The notes under the pieces were generated by a model. The model was given only the letters and a program-made list of their open reading frames with translations, had not been told where the DNA came from and ran no database searches. A stretch of 35,890 nucleotides of DNA from assembly GCA_937911525.1 (NCBI GenBank), contig CALDQK010000557.1, forward strand, positions 1 to 35,890, read 5' to 3'. Origin of the DNA: an uncultured bacterium. GTDB lineage: Bacteria > Planctomycetota > J058. Each line of letters opens with the position of its first letter. The stretch's first letter is position 1. The translations under genes were made by a program, and so were the position numbers. Of this stretch, positions 8,542 to 17,200 are shown one piece after another.

Positions 8542-8760
8542 ACCAAGGCGACGGAGGCCTGATTGGCGGCCGAGGTCTCGCCGGCTTCGGTCGGGCACGT
8601 GCTCGCGCGCCTCGGCCTCTCGCGGGACTAGCGCGAGTAACCGGCGGAAGTCGGCAACCGCGAGGCGATCGTCACGCTTGGCTCCCCGGCCAAGCGTGAG
8701 GATCAGCCCCTGGCGGATCGTGAACATCGACAAGGCGCTCTGGGCTCGGACTCCCCGTCC
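8542..8760 (+). pseudogene. Possible IS630-type transposase relic
   Basis: One frame of the plus strand (8542-8628) reads TKATEA-stop-LAAEVSPASVGHVLARLGLSRD. This resembles the helix-turn-helix region of IS630-family transposases (T.ATHWS.R.LA...GVS..TV.R..R..GL). It contains an in-frame stop at 8560 and another at 8629. About 90 bases further, another frame (8720-8760) reads VNIDKALWARTPRP, faintly like the VDEKSQIQALDRTQP block. No terminal repeats were found. The 8466-8848 gap has no other recognisable gene. The call rests on short, degraded similarity. Confidence 0.35.
8672..8699. repeat. Perfect 11-bp inverted repeat (hairpin)
   Basis: Arms TCACGCTTGGC and GCCAAGCGTGA flank a 6-base loop. 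It lies in the otherwise gene-poor gap between the kinase-FGE gene and the nucleotidyltransferase-like ORF, inside the transposase relic. It could stop transcription coming from the minus-strand ORF at 8849-9343, or be a leftover of a mobile element. No T-run is present on either side. Confidence 0.45.
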
Positions 8761-8848
8761 CGCGCGATCCACTCCGCTCTTCGAGCCGCGGGCGTTAGCG
8801 CGTTCTTCGGAACCTGGCCCGGAGTCAAGCCAGGGTGCGGCTGGTGGG

Positions 8849-9343
8849 CTAGAACGCGTCGCCAGCGTCCGCGAAAAGCTTGAGCTTCTTGTTCAGTCCT
8901 CGCGTCCTGCCGAATCGGTCACAAACCGCCCTCGCCTCTTCAAGCGCATCCTCGTTTGCGGCCAAGAGCCCTTTGACGTCGCGCACCGGCTTCGCGCTCT
9001 CCGTACGCTCGTCCCAGGCGGCGATCTTCAGCGCGATCAAGTGCCCGACGCCCACAACGCGGATCGTGGTGCTGCCCGGCAGAAACTGCTTGGCCTGCTG
9101 AATGGCGTCTCGTGCTAGGGGCTGCAACTCGCCGCCCATGCTGTTCATGCTGTTGCGGAAGTTGACGACCTGAACCAGCTGGTCTTCGAACCACACGTCT
9201 ACCACCCCGCCAAGGGGGTCGAGGTAGTCCGGCTCTCGCAGTTCGACCTCGAAGCCAGCCGCCTTGGCACGCTGGGCGATCCCCTTGAGATCCGATAGGT
9301 CGATGACGACTAGATCCAACGGCGCTCGGCTGTCCGGGGGCAA
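8849..9343 (-). pseudogene. Nucleotidyltransferase-like protein, probably 5'-truncated
   Basis: The open frame gives 164 residues from TTG 9343, with an in-frame stop immediately before it. Its pattern (LDLVVIDLSDLKGIAQRAKAAGFEVE, then VVDVWFEDQLVQVVNF, then VVGVGHLIALKIAAWDER and PVRDVKGLLAANED) resembles the later part of AbiEii/MNT-type nucleotidyltransferase-like proteins. Those usually begin with a GG.A...HG.xR.T.DLD segment, which is missing here. The break lies about 100 bases from the tRNA fragment at 9447-9495, so it may mark the element end. It could also be a short functional antitoxin-like gene with an unusual start. No partner toxin is visible. Confidence 0.45.
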
Positions 9344-9446
9344 TCACCAAACGCTGTGGGCCCGTAGTTCCCTGGCTTCCCCGGCCCGCCAGTCCACATA
9401 CGTATTCGACACGAATCGCGCACGCCAAGGGGAGCGCTCCGAACGA

Positions 9447-9495
9447 TCAGATTCCCGGAAGCTGAGGGTTGAGAGTTCGAGTCTCTTCGCCCGCT
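9447..9495 (+). other. 3' half of a tRNA-Gly-like gene: candidate attachment site (attR)
   Basis: A complete T-arm is present: stem GAGAG (9471-9475), loop TTCGAGT, stem CTCTT (one G-T pair). It is followed by an acceptor 3' strand CGCCCGC and T at the discriminator position (9495), as in tRNA-Gly. Upstream, TCAGA (9447-9451) and GCTGA (9461-9465) resemble an anticodon stem around TTCCCGGAA, which contains CCC. Two extra bases enlarge the loop and the closing pair is mismatched. No D-arm or matching acceptor 5' strand (GCGGGCG) exists upstream, and no CCA is encoded. The fragment is therefore not a working tRNA. Its orientation and following terminator fit the 3' duplicate left at the far end of an element integrated in a tRNA-Gly gene. 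The isoacceptor is uncertain. Confidence 0.6.
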
Positions 9496-9563
9496 TGTGA
9501 CTCGCTTCGGCGAGATCACCTTGAGCATTCTTCGGAATAGCTCGTAGCGGCATAGACCGCCTA

Positions 9564-9589
9564 GAGAGGCGTCCTTCGGGGCGCCTCTC
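9564..9589 (+). terminator. UUCG-tetraloop terminator downstream of the tRNA fragment
   Basis: An 11-bp stem (GAGAGGCGTCC with GGGCGCCTCTC, one G-T pair) is closed by a C(TTCG)G tetraloop and followed by a T-richer stretch (gcctttggttcggtt). This is the kind of terminator found after tRNA or rRNA genes. It supports the view that an intact tRNA gene once ended just upstream. It could also stop readthrough into the antisense side of the pirin gene. Confidence 0.75.
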
Positions 9590-9687
9590 GCCTTTGGTTC
9601 GGTTGACTCCTAAGGACTTGCCCCCGCCCGGCAGCTACGCCGGAGCGCCCCTCGTCTAGCGACGCGGGGGCGAGAGCAGGCGCGCGA

Positions 9688-10605
9688 CTACTCGGGCAGC
9701 GGGACGAACTCGTCTTCGTCGCCGGGGACGAGCGGGAAGCGCCGCTCTCGCCACTCCTGCTTGGCGGCGTCGATCGCTTCGCGCCGGCTCGAGGCGAAGT
9801 TCCACCACATGAAGCGTCGTCCGTCGAGCGGATCTCCACCCAGTAGCACCAGCCGCGTCGGGTCCGTCGCCCGCAGGGGTTGGTCGCGGCGCTCGCCGAA
9901 CACGGCGAGTTGGCGCGTGCGCAGCTGACAGCTGCCGATGCTCGGGGCGCCCTCGATCACGAACGCGGCGAGCTCTCGTGCCGCCGGCAGGCTCAGCTCG
10001 TCCCCCGGAGCGAGCATGACGTCCGCGTAGAACGTGGGAGAGAGCGTTCGCGCAGGCGACTCGTGGCCCCAGCCCGCCCCTAGCAAGAGCCGAACGCGTC
10101 CGCCTCGAGGGAGGTCGAAGGCTGGCAGCTCGTCGGCGGAGCGGTGCTCGAACCAGGGGTCTTGGTCCTCCTGGTCACTCGGAACCCCCAGCCACAGCTG
10201 CAGCCCATGCAAGACTGGGCCGGCAGCCCGCTCGCCAGGGTCCGTGCGCTCCGAGTGCGCCACGCCCCGCCCCGCGAACATGAAGTTCAGCTCGCCGGGA
10301 CGAATTCGCTGCTCCACCCCCAGGCTGTCGCGATGCACGAGCTCGCCCTCGAGCAGGTAGGTGACCGTGGCCAGGTGGATATGAGGATGCGGAGGGACGT
10401 CGAGCCCTTCTCCTGGCTCGAAGCGGGTCGGGCCCATTTGGTCGAAGAAGACGAAGGGGCCCACGGTCCGACAGGCAGCCGCTGGGAGCACCCGCCCGAC
10501 CACCAGCCCCCCCAGGTCCCGCGGGCGAGGTTCGACGACGACGCGAACGCGCTCGGAGTCGCTCGAGTCAGGGCACTGCGCCTCGTTGATTGGGGTCCAA
10601 CTCAT
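9688..10605 (-). CDS. Pirin family protein
   Basis: A 305-residue bicupin, close to the usual pirin length. The N-terminal cupin has GPFVFFDQMGP, the metal-binding HPHIHLATVTYLLEGEL with the PHPHIH histidines, and a later HSER pair (H and E), matching the iron site of pirins. The C-terminal half (EGAPSIGS, LVLLGGDPLDGR, WWNFASSRREAI) is the pirin C-terminal cupin. Pirins act as quercetinase-like dioxygenases or redox-dependent regulators; the role here is not determined. The ATG (10605) faces recC across a 101-bp divergent gap. It is the first clearly core-like, very GC-rich gene to the right of the tRNA fragment. Confidence 0.93.
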   Translation of the reverse strand: MSWTPINEAQCPDSSDSERVRVVVEPRPRDLGGLVVGRVLPAAACRTVGPFVFFDQMGPTRFEPGEGLDVPPHPHIHLATVTYLLEGELVHRDSLGVEQRIRPGELNFMFAGRGVAHSERTDPGERAAGPVLHGLQLWLGVPSDQEDQDPWFEHRSADELPAFDLPRGGRVRLLLGAGWGHESPARTLSPTFYADVMLAPGDELSLPAARELAAFVIEGAPSIGSCQLRTRQLAVFGERRDQPLRATDPTRLVLLGGDPLDGRRFMWWNFASSRREAIDAAKQEWRERRFPLVPGDEDEFVPLPE

Positions 10606-10642
10606 GGCTCGATCCTAGCGAGCCGGCGGCGCCTTCCCAGAA

Positions 10643-10660
10643 CCGCCCGGCCCCGGGCGG
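10643..10660. repeat. 8-bp inverted repeat in the pirin/recC divergent promoter region
   Basis: CCGCCCGG and CCGGGCGG are separated by two bases. It sits in the middle of the 101-bp gap between the divergent pirin and recC starts, where both promoters must lie, so it could be an operator. In DNA this GC-rich a chance palindrome is also plausible. A second small hairpin (GCAGCC/GGCTGC, 10681-10696) lies just before the recC start. Confidence 0.3.
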
Positions 10661-10706
10661 AGGAGGCGCAACGATCCGGCGCAGCCGCTAGGCTGCTGCG
10701 AGACCC

Positions 10707-13700
10707 ATGACCCTCCGACTCTTCCTCAGCAACGATCTGCGCGCCCTCGCCCGAGGCCTCGACCAGGCGCTCCTCAGCGATCCGCTCGAGGCGGCCTTCG
10801 CCGGGCTCGAGGTCACGGTCGACTCGCCGCACCTGGGCAAGTTCCTGCTCGACGCCCTGGCCGAGGCGCGCGGGATCGTGGCGAACGTCCGCTTCACGAG
10901 CCTGGACGGGCTGCTGGGTCGGGCGCTCGCCGCGGGAGGGTCGCTGCGCCTGCTCGACCACGGGCGCCTGCGCAGCCTGCTCTTGGCCCGGCTGCTCGAT
11001 CCGGCGGCCCTGGCCGAAGACGCCCTCGCGCCGGTGCGCGACTACCTGGCCGCGGGCGCTAAGGACGACCCGCAGCGGCCCTACTTGCTGGCGACTCGCC
11101 TGGCGGCGTCCTTCCTCGGCTATCACGCCGAGCGGCCCGAGCAGGCGCAGCGCTGGCTCGCAGGCGAGGTCGGCTTCTCCGCCGACCCCGAGAGCGACGC
11201 CTGGCAGCGCGCGCTCTTCCGGGGCGTGTTCGGAGCAGGCGAGGCGCTGGACGAGCTCGAGCGCGAGAGCGGTCAGCGCTGGCGCGCGCTGGGGCAGCTG
11301 CCCTCCGAGCCCGAGCTGGGCGCGCAGCTCGAGCTGCCCGACCCCCTCTGCGTGGTGACGTGCGAGCCCCTCGGCCGCGCGCGGCGTGAGCTCCTGCTGC
11401 GCCTGGCCGCGGAGCGCGAGGTGCGGCTCTTCCGCTACCGCCCCACGGTCGCCTTCCAGGAGGACCTCGCCCCTGAGCTGGACGACGAGGCGGCGCGGGC
11501 CCGGCTGCCGCGGCGGAGCGACGCGCAGCTCCCTCCGCCCGAGGAGCAAGAGAGCGTACGCGAGCAAGCGCTCCTGCCCGTGCTGGGCCAGCTCGGGCTC
11601 GAGGACGACCAGGCCCTGGCCGCGCGGGCGCGCGAGCTCGGGGTCGCGCTGGTCGTCGAGCCGCGCTACTCGCTCCCGCAGGGCAGCGGGCTCCTGGCTC
11701 GGCTCCAGCGGGACCTGCTCCTGCGCGCGCCCTTGGGCCAGGCGGACCTCGATCCGGACAGCAGCCTGGCCGCGACGGCCTGCGTCAACCGCCCCGCCGA
11801 GGTCGAGCGGGCCGCCGAGGTCGTGCTGGAGCGCCTGGTCGAGGACGACGCGGAGGGCAGCGGGCGCCCGCTCCAGCTGCACGAGATCGCGCTCCTCGTC
11901 CCGCGCGGCCTCGACGGCTACTGGCCGCTGATCCGCTCGGTGTTCGGGGCCGCCGGACTGCGCGCGCGCCTGATCGAGGGGCGCCCCGACGAGCGCCTGC
12001 TCGAGGTGTGCGAGCTCTTGCTCGACCTGCCAGGGAGCCGCTTCTCGCGCCTGGAGCTGCTCGGGATCCTCACCCACCCCAGCGTCCTGACCCGCGCCGA
12101 GCTGGACCGGCACGAGGTCAGCGAGTGGTTCGACTCGCTCGGCCTCTACCTCGGCGCCGATCGCCGGGACCAGGCGGGCACCTACCTGGAGGGGCTGCCG
12201 GAGGAGCACTACACGATCCAGGCCGCCCTCCGCCGGCTCACCCTGGGCGCCTTCTGCGAAGGCGAGCGCTCCGGCGAAGAGCGGCTGGTCGCGCTCGCGC
12301 AGGGCGACGTGCCCCCCGAGGACCTGCCCAGCGACCGGCGGGCCGCCGCGGCGCGCTTCTCGCTCCTGCTCCGCTCCCTCGTCCGCGACGCGGCGGTCGC
12401 CGAGCAGACCCGGCTCGTCCTGGGCGAGTGGGGCCGCTGGTTCGAGGCCATGATCCGCACCTACCTCGCCCCGAGCGACGAGCGGGAGGAGAACCTCCAC
12501 GAGCGCCTGGCCCGGGGGCTGGGCAGCCTCGGGGAGCGCGACCTCGGCGGCGCGCAGGTCGGCTACCCCGTGGCCGCCGCGGCGGCGCGCGAAGTCCTGA
12601 GCCGCCTCCGCAGCGGCTACGCGCGCGACCTCGCCGGGGGCGTCCTCGTCGCCAGCGAGCTCCCCCCGCTCCCCCTCCGCCAGGTCGTGGTCCTCGGGCT
12701 GGACGAGTCCTTCCCGGCCGGCGAAGAGCGGGCCAGCGGACTGGACCTGCGCCGCGGGCGAGCGCCCGGAGAGGCCAGCCCGCGGACGCGGGACCTCGAG
12801 GCGATCCTCGGCACCCTGGCGAGCGCCGAGCGGGTCCACCTGACCTACGTCGCCAAGGACGCGCGCGGGCGCGACCAGGTGCCCAGCCCCGTGCTCGGCC
12901 ACCTGCGCCGCGTGCTCCGCGCTGGCTACCTGAAGCCCGCGGCGGCCGGCCGCTGGCTCGTGAGCCAGCCCGCTCTGCGTCACGAGCCGGGCGACTTCCC
13001 GGCCTTGGCCGGCGGCGCGCCCGCCTTGACCAAGCTGCCCGAGGCCCGCCGCGAAGCCCAGTGCGTCGCCCTGCGCGACGACCTCCGCCGCCACCTCGGG
13101 ATCGCGCAAGGCCCCTCGCCCTCGCTCGCCCAGGTCCGCGCCCGCGTCAGCGAGCCGGTCCGCGCGGGGCTCGACGCGCTGCTCGGCCTGGGAGAGGACC
13201 TGCCGCTGCCCGCGCCCGGCAGCTCGGGAGAGGCGACGCGCCTGAGCGTCAGCCAGCTCAAGCGCTTCCTCCAGAGCCCCGTCCAGCAGGGCGCGCGCTG
13301 GCGCGGCCTCGCCGAGCCCGAGGGGATCGAGCCGCGCGAAGCCGAGCCCTTCGAGGTCGACCGCCTCGACGAGTGGGCCCTGCTGACCGAGGTCTTCCGC
13401 GACGCCATGGCCGCGCCTGCGGCGGACGAGACCGAGCGCGTCGCCGAGCTGCTCGAGCGCTACCTGCGCGCCCTGCGCCGCGAGGAGCGCCGCGGGCGCC
13501 GCGTCCCGACCGGGCCCTTCCTCGAGGTCGTGCAGCGCAAGCAGGTCGAGGTGTTGCGCTGCTGGGACGCGGCCTTGCCGCGACCGATCCAGCCCTTGCG
13601 CGCGCTCCGCTTCGGCGGCCTGGCCGGCGCGGAGGGCGCCGAGCGCGTCGAGGCAGCCCTCGAGCTCGAGCTCACCCTGCCGACCCCCGCGGGCGAGCGC

Positions 13701-14216
13701 AGCGTGCGGGTCGAGATCGTGGGCCCCCTGCCCCTGCTCCTCGCGGACCTCTCGGGCTCGGTCACGCCCTCGACCTCGGCCCGCAAGAAGGAGGAGAAGC
13801 TGATCACCGACGGCTTCCTCAGCCACGTGCTCCTCGCCGCCAGCGGCGTCCGCTGCGACCAGCCCTTCTCGGCCCACTTGCTCCGCCCCAGGCCGGGCTA
13901 CGCCTGGAGGCCCGTGGAGCTCGCCGCCCTGGACCAGGAGCGGGCCTGCGCCTACCTGCGCGGCCTGGTCCGCGACCTGCTCCTCGGTCAGCGCGAGCTC
14001 CTCCCCCTCGAGGCCGTGGTCGCCCACCTCAAGAAGCCCGAGCGCGGGCTGCCGGCGCGGATCGAGGGCGTCCGGCGGGATCCGGACACGACCGCGTCCG
14101 TGTCCTACGGCCCGCTCCGCGACTGGCGCGAGCGCCCGGTGCCCGGCGACGCGGTGTGCAGCGCGCTGCTCGAGCGGCGCTTCGGCCTCTATCGCACGCT
14201 GAAGGTCTCGGGCTAA
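10707..14216 (+). CDS. recC: Exodeoxyribonuclease V subunit gamma (RecC)
   Basis: The protein has 1169 residues, comparable with E. coli RecC. RecC is the helicase-like, non-catalytic subunit that holds RecB and RecD, splits the strands and recognises Chi. The N-terminus (LFLSNDLRALARGL, then VTVDSPHLGKFLLDALAEARGIVANVRF) is the standard RecC opening. Later come the inactive helicase-like blocks (HEIALLVPRGLDGYWPLIRSVFG; GVLVASELPPLPLRQVVVLGLDESFPA). The C-terminal RecB-nuclease-like domain follows (LSVSQLKRFLQSPVQQGARWRGL), lacking catalytic residues as usual. It starts at ATG 10707 without a strong ribosome-binding site. The stop overlaps the recB start (TAATG), so it is the first gene of a translationally coupled recC-recB-recD operon. 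Confidence 0.95.
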   Translation: MTLRLFLSNDLRALARGLDQALLSDPLEAAFAGLEVTVDSPHLGKFLLDALAEARGIVANVRFTSLDGLLGRALAAGGSLRLLDHGRLRSLLLARLLDPAALAEDALAPVRDYLAAGAKDDPQRPYLLATRLAASFLGYHAERPEQAQRWLAGEVGFSADPESDAWQRALFRGVFGAGEALDELERESGQRWRALGQLPSEPELGAQLELPDPLCVVTCEPLGRARRELLLRLAAEREVRLFRYRPTVAFQEDLAPELDDEAARARLPRRSDAQLPPPEEQESVREQALLPVLGQLGLEDDQALAARARELGVALVVEPRYSLPQGSGLLARLQRDLLLRAPLGQADLDPDSSLAATACVNRPAEVERAAEVVLERLVEDDAEGSGRPLQLHEIALLVPRGLDGYWPLIRSVFGAAGLRARLIEGRPDERLLEVCELLLDLPGSRFSRLELLGILTHPSVLTRAELDRHEVSEWFDSLGLYLGADRRDQAGTYLEGLPEEHYTIQAALRRLTLGAFCEGERSGEERLVALAQGDVPPEDLPSDRRAAAARFSLLLRSLVRDAAVAEQTRLVLGEWGRWFEAMIRTYLAPSDEREENLHERLARGLGSLGERDLGGAQVGYPVAAAAAREVLSRLRSGYARDLAGGVLVASELPPLPLRQVVVLGLDESFPAGEERASGLDLRRGRAPGEASPRTRDLEAILGTLASAERVHLTYVAKDARGRDQVPSPVLGHLRRVLRAGYLKPAAAGRWLVSQPALRHEPGDFPALAGGAPALTKLPEARREAQCVALRDDLRRHLGIAQGPSPSLAQVRARVSEPVRAGLDALLGLGEDLPLPAPGSSGEATRLSVSQLKRFLQSPVQQGARWRGLAEPEGIEPREAEPFEVDRLDEWALLTEVFRDAMAAPAADETERVAELLERYLRALRREERRGRRVPTGPFLEVVQRKQVEVLRCWDAALPRPIQPLRALRFGGLAGAEGAERVEAALELELTLPTPAGERSVRVEIVGPLPLLLADLSGSVTPSTSARKKEEKLITDGFLSHVLLAASGVRCDQPFSAHLLRPRPGYAWRPVELAALDQERACAYLRGLVRDLLLGQRELLPLEAVVAHLKKPERGLPARIEGVRRDPDTTASVSYGPLRDWRERPVPGDAVCSALLERRFGLYRTLKVSG

Positions 14217-17200
14217 TGAGCGAGCCCGTCCTGTGGCGCCACCCCAAGGCCGAGCTGCTGGCGCGCCTCTCCCTCGCTCCCGCCAGCCGCGTCCTGATCA
14301 GCGCCGCGGCCGGCACGGGCAAGACCGAGTCGACCTGCCAAGCGGCGATCGCGCAGCTCCTCGAGCAGGGCGTCGCGCCTGAGTCGATCCTGATCGTGGC
14401 CTTCAACGAGAACGCCGCCCGCGAGAGCCGCGCCCGCTTCCGCGAGATCGTGGAGCGCCTGCTCGGCCCGCCCGAGAGCGAGCCGCCCGCCGACGCGGAC
14501 TGCTTCGAGATCACGCCCAGCGCCCAGCGCGTCCTCGCGGCGGCCCTCCGCGCGGGACCCGTGATCCGCACGATCCACTCCTGGGCCGGCCAGGTGCTCG
14601 AAGATCACCCCCTCCGCGCGGGCGTCCCCCTGGCCGCCGAGCTGGTCGGGCGGGCTGGCGCCTTCAAGCGGGCCTTCCTCGGGCTCCTGCGCGGGACCCT
14701 CGCCCGCGACCACGCCGCGGACCTCGAGCTGTGGCTGAGCCACCGCTCGCTCGAGCGCCTGGAGGTGCTCCTGCGGCGAGCCAGCGACGAGCACACCTCG
14801 ACCCTGCTCCGCCCGGCGCTCGACCACGACGCGATCGCGGCCGCCCTGGAAGAGGTCGCGGGCACCTCGCGCCGCACCTGGACCCAGCTCCGCCGGGCGA
14901 TCGAAGACAAGCAGGTGATCGCCAACTGGAAGACGCGCAACGCGCTGCGGCCGATCCTCGACTCGCTCCCCGAGCGCGCCCGCGCGCTGGCCGACTCCGG
15001 CGCCCGGCTGGCCCCCCACGACCCGTCTCTGGTTGGCGACGTGAGCTACGTCGTCTCGCGCCTGGGCGCCAACCCGCCCTCGGGCTGCGGCGCGCTGCTC
15101 AAGCGGCTGGAGGCGCTGCGACAGCTCCAGGTCGGCCTGGACGCCGCGGCGGCGAGCCTGTTCACCCAGCCGGCGCGCGAGGCCTACCGCGAGACCAAGC
15201 GCGCCCGCAACGAGATCGACTACGACGACCTGCTCGTCCTCCTCGACGAAGCCCTGGCGAGCCCCCAAGGAGCGGCCCTCCGCCAGCTGGTCCGCCAGGA
15301 GGTCGAGCTCTTCGTCAACGACGAGTTCCAGGACGCCAACAAGCTGATCTACTCCTACCGCCAGGGCGAGCTCGCGCGCGGCCTGATCCGCCCGCTCTGG
15401 CTCGAGCAGGGCTACCCGGGTCGAGCGGTGCTCTGCGGCGACGGGCGCCAGAGCATTTACTCCTGGCGCGGGGCCGACGTCCACGCCAGCTTCCTGCGCG
15501 CCAAGCAGGAGCTCCAGGCCCGCGGCGCGGTCGAGTCGCTGCGCCGCTCCTACCGGGCGACCCCGCGGCTGGTGGCCGCCATGAACGAGCTCTTCCGCCA
15601 GGACGCGAGCCCGGCCTTCTTTCAGGGGGAGATCGACTACAGCGAGCCCATGGAGGTCGGCCGCCCGGGGCTGCGCGCGCTGGGACCCGCGGGCCAGGAC
15701 GTCGAGCCGATCCGCCTGCTGGAGGTGACCACCTCGAGCCAGCGCCTGCGGGCCGACGAGCTGCGAGCGGCCGTCAACCTGGCGATCGCGCGCCGGATCC
15801 ACGGCCTGCGCAGCGACGACCCGATCACCCTGGTCGAGGACGGACGCGAGCAGCCGGTCGGCCTCGACGAGGTGTTCGTGCTCACCCGCGGCCACCGCGA
15901 CGCGGCCGAGGTGGCGCGGGGGCTGCGCAGCTTCGACCCGCCGATCCCCTGCGTCGTGCAGCGCTCGAGCGGCCTGTTCGGGACGCCCGAAGCCGCCGAC
16001 GTGCTCGACCTCCTCGCCGGCCTCGCCCGCCCCAGCGACGGGCGCCTGCGGAGGCGCGCCTTCCTGACCCCCTTCCTGGCGGTCCCCCTCGAGCGCCTGC
16101 CCTCCCTGCGCGAGCTCCCCGCCGACCACCCCCTCCTGCGGCGCTGGTATCGCTGGGTCGACCTCGCCGAGCGCGACGTGTCGCGACTCCTGGCGCTCCT
16201 CGTCGACGAGAGCGGCCTCGCCGCCCGCGAGCTGCTGGACGGCCTCGAGGCCCGCAGCGCCTCGGTCTACCGCCAGGTGCTCGAGGAGCTGCGCCTGCAG
16301 GCGACGCGCCTCGCGGGCGGGGTCAGCGAGCTGCTGGTCAGCCTCGAGCAGCTGATCGCCGAGAGCTCGGACGACGAGCGGCAGGAGCGCTTCCCCGTTC
16401 GCCAGGACGCGAGCGTCCCCAGCGTCCAGATCCAGACCGCCTACGCGGCCAAGGGTCAGGGGGCCGCGCTGGTCCTGATCGCGGCTTCGGGGATCACGGG
16501 CCGCAGCCCCAAGAAGGACCCCACCCACGTCTACCGCGACCCCGAGGAGGGCGAGGACGACCGGCCCCGCTACGATCGCGGCGACGCCCCCCCGCAGCTG
16601 GAGCTCTTCGTCGACGAGAAGGGGCAGCGCGTGCTGCACGTGGGCAACCTCGACGACGCGGCGCTCGCCCTCTGGCAGGACTCGGAGCGCGAGGCGAGCA
16701 CCTTCCTGCACTACGTCGCGATCACGCGCGCCAAGGCCCAGGTGGTGATCCCGACCGTGGCCTGGCTCGAGGACGAGGCCGAGTGGCTCTACCCCCGCCT
16801 GGCAGGCTCCTACTACGAGCCCCTCAACGAGTGCCTCCGCCGCCTGATCGCCGACCGCGAGGCCGACCCGGGCCTGCGCGAGCTCGTCTCCTGCGAGGAG
16901 ATCGCCGCCGAGCCCGAGCCCGCCCCCCCGGACCCCGCCCAGTGGGAGGAGGGCCTCGCCAGCTGGTCACCGCCCGCTCACCTGCTCGGGCCGATCGACG
17001 AGGGCGAGGGGCGCAGCGAGCTGCGCCGGGCGCACCGCGCGCAGCGCGTCGTCAGCTACTCCTCGCTCAAGCGGGACCTGGTCGAGGCCGGCGAGCTGCC
17101 CCCGCCCGAGGCCGTCGACGGCGCGAGCGCCGCCCCGGCGGGGATCGGGCGTGAGCTGCTGCGCGGCGGCAAGGACACCGGCAACTACCTGCACGCCCTG

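Noticed and set aside
8410-8772. 120-codon minus-strand ORF upstream of the kinase-FGE gene
   Set aside because: No recognisable domain, overlaps the kinase start and the hairpin, and the plus strand shows transposase-like segments in the same place.
9404-9416. ATTCG-aca-CGAAT inverted repeat near the tRNA fragment as an integrase arm site
   Set aside because: Five-base arms with no second copy seen nearby; not enough to support a binding site.
9310-9553. Small minus-strand ORFs with RRDSNSQPSASG-like or RLELSTLSF-like sequence
   Set aside because: This kind of peptide is a well-known false protein produced by translating the antisense strand of a tRNA T-arm; it helped to spot the tRNA fragment instead.
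10602-14027. Very long minus-strand open frame (over 1100 codons) opposite recC, and similar ones opposite recB, recD and the CAR-like gene (for example 27836-31825)
   Set aside because: They are antisense shadows caused by extreme GC content; translations are low-complexity (Ala, Arg, Gly, Glu) and show no family motif, whereas the plus-strand frames give RecC, RecB, RecD and A-PCP-R enzymes.
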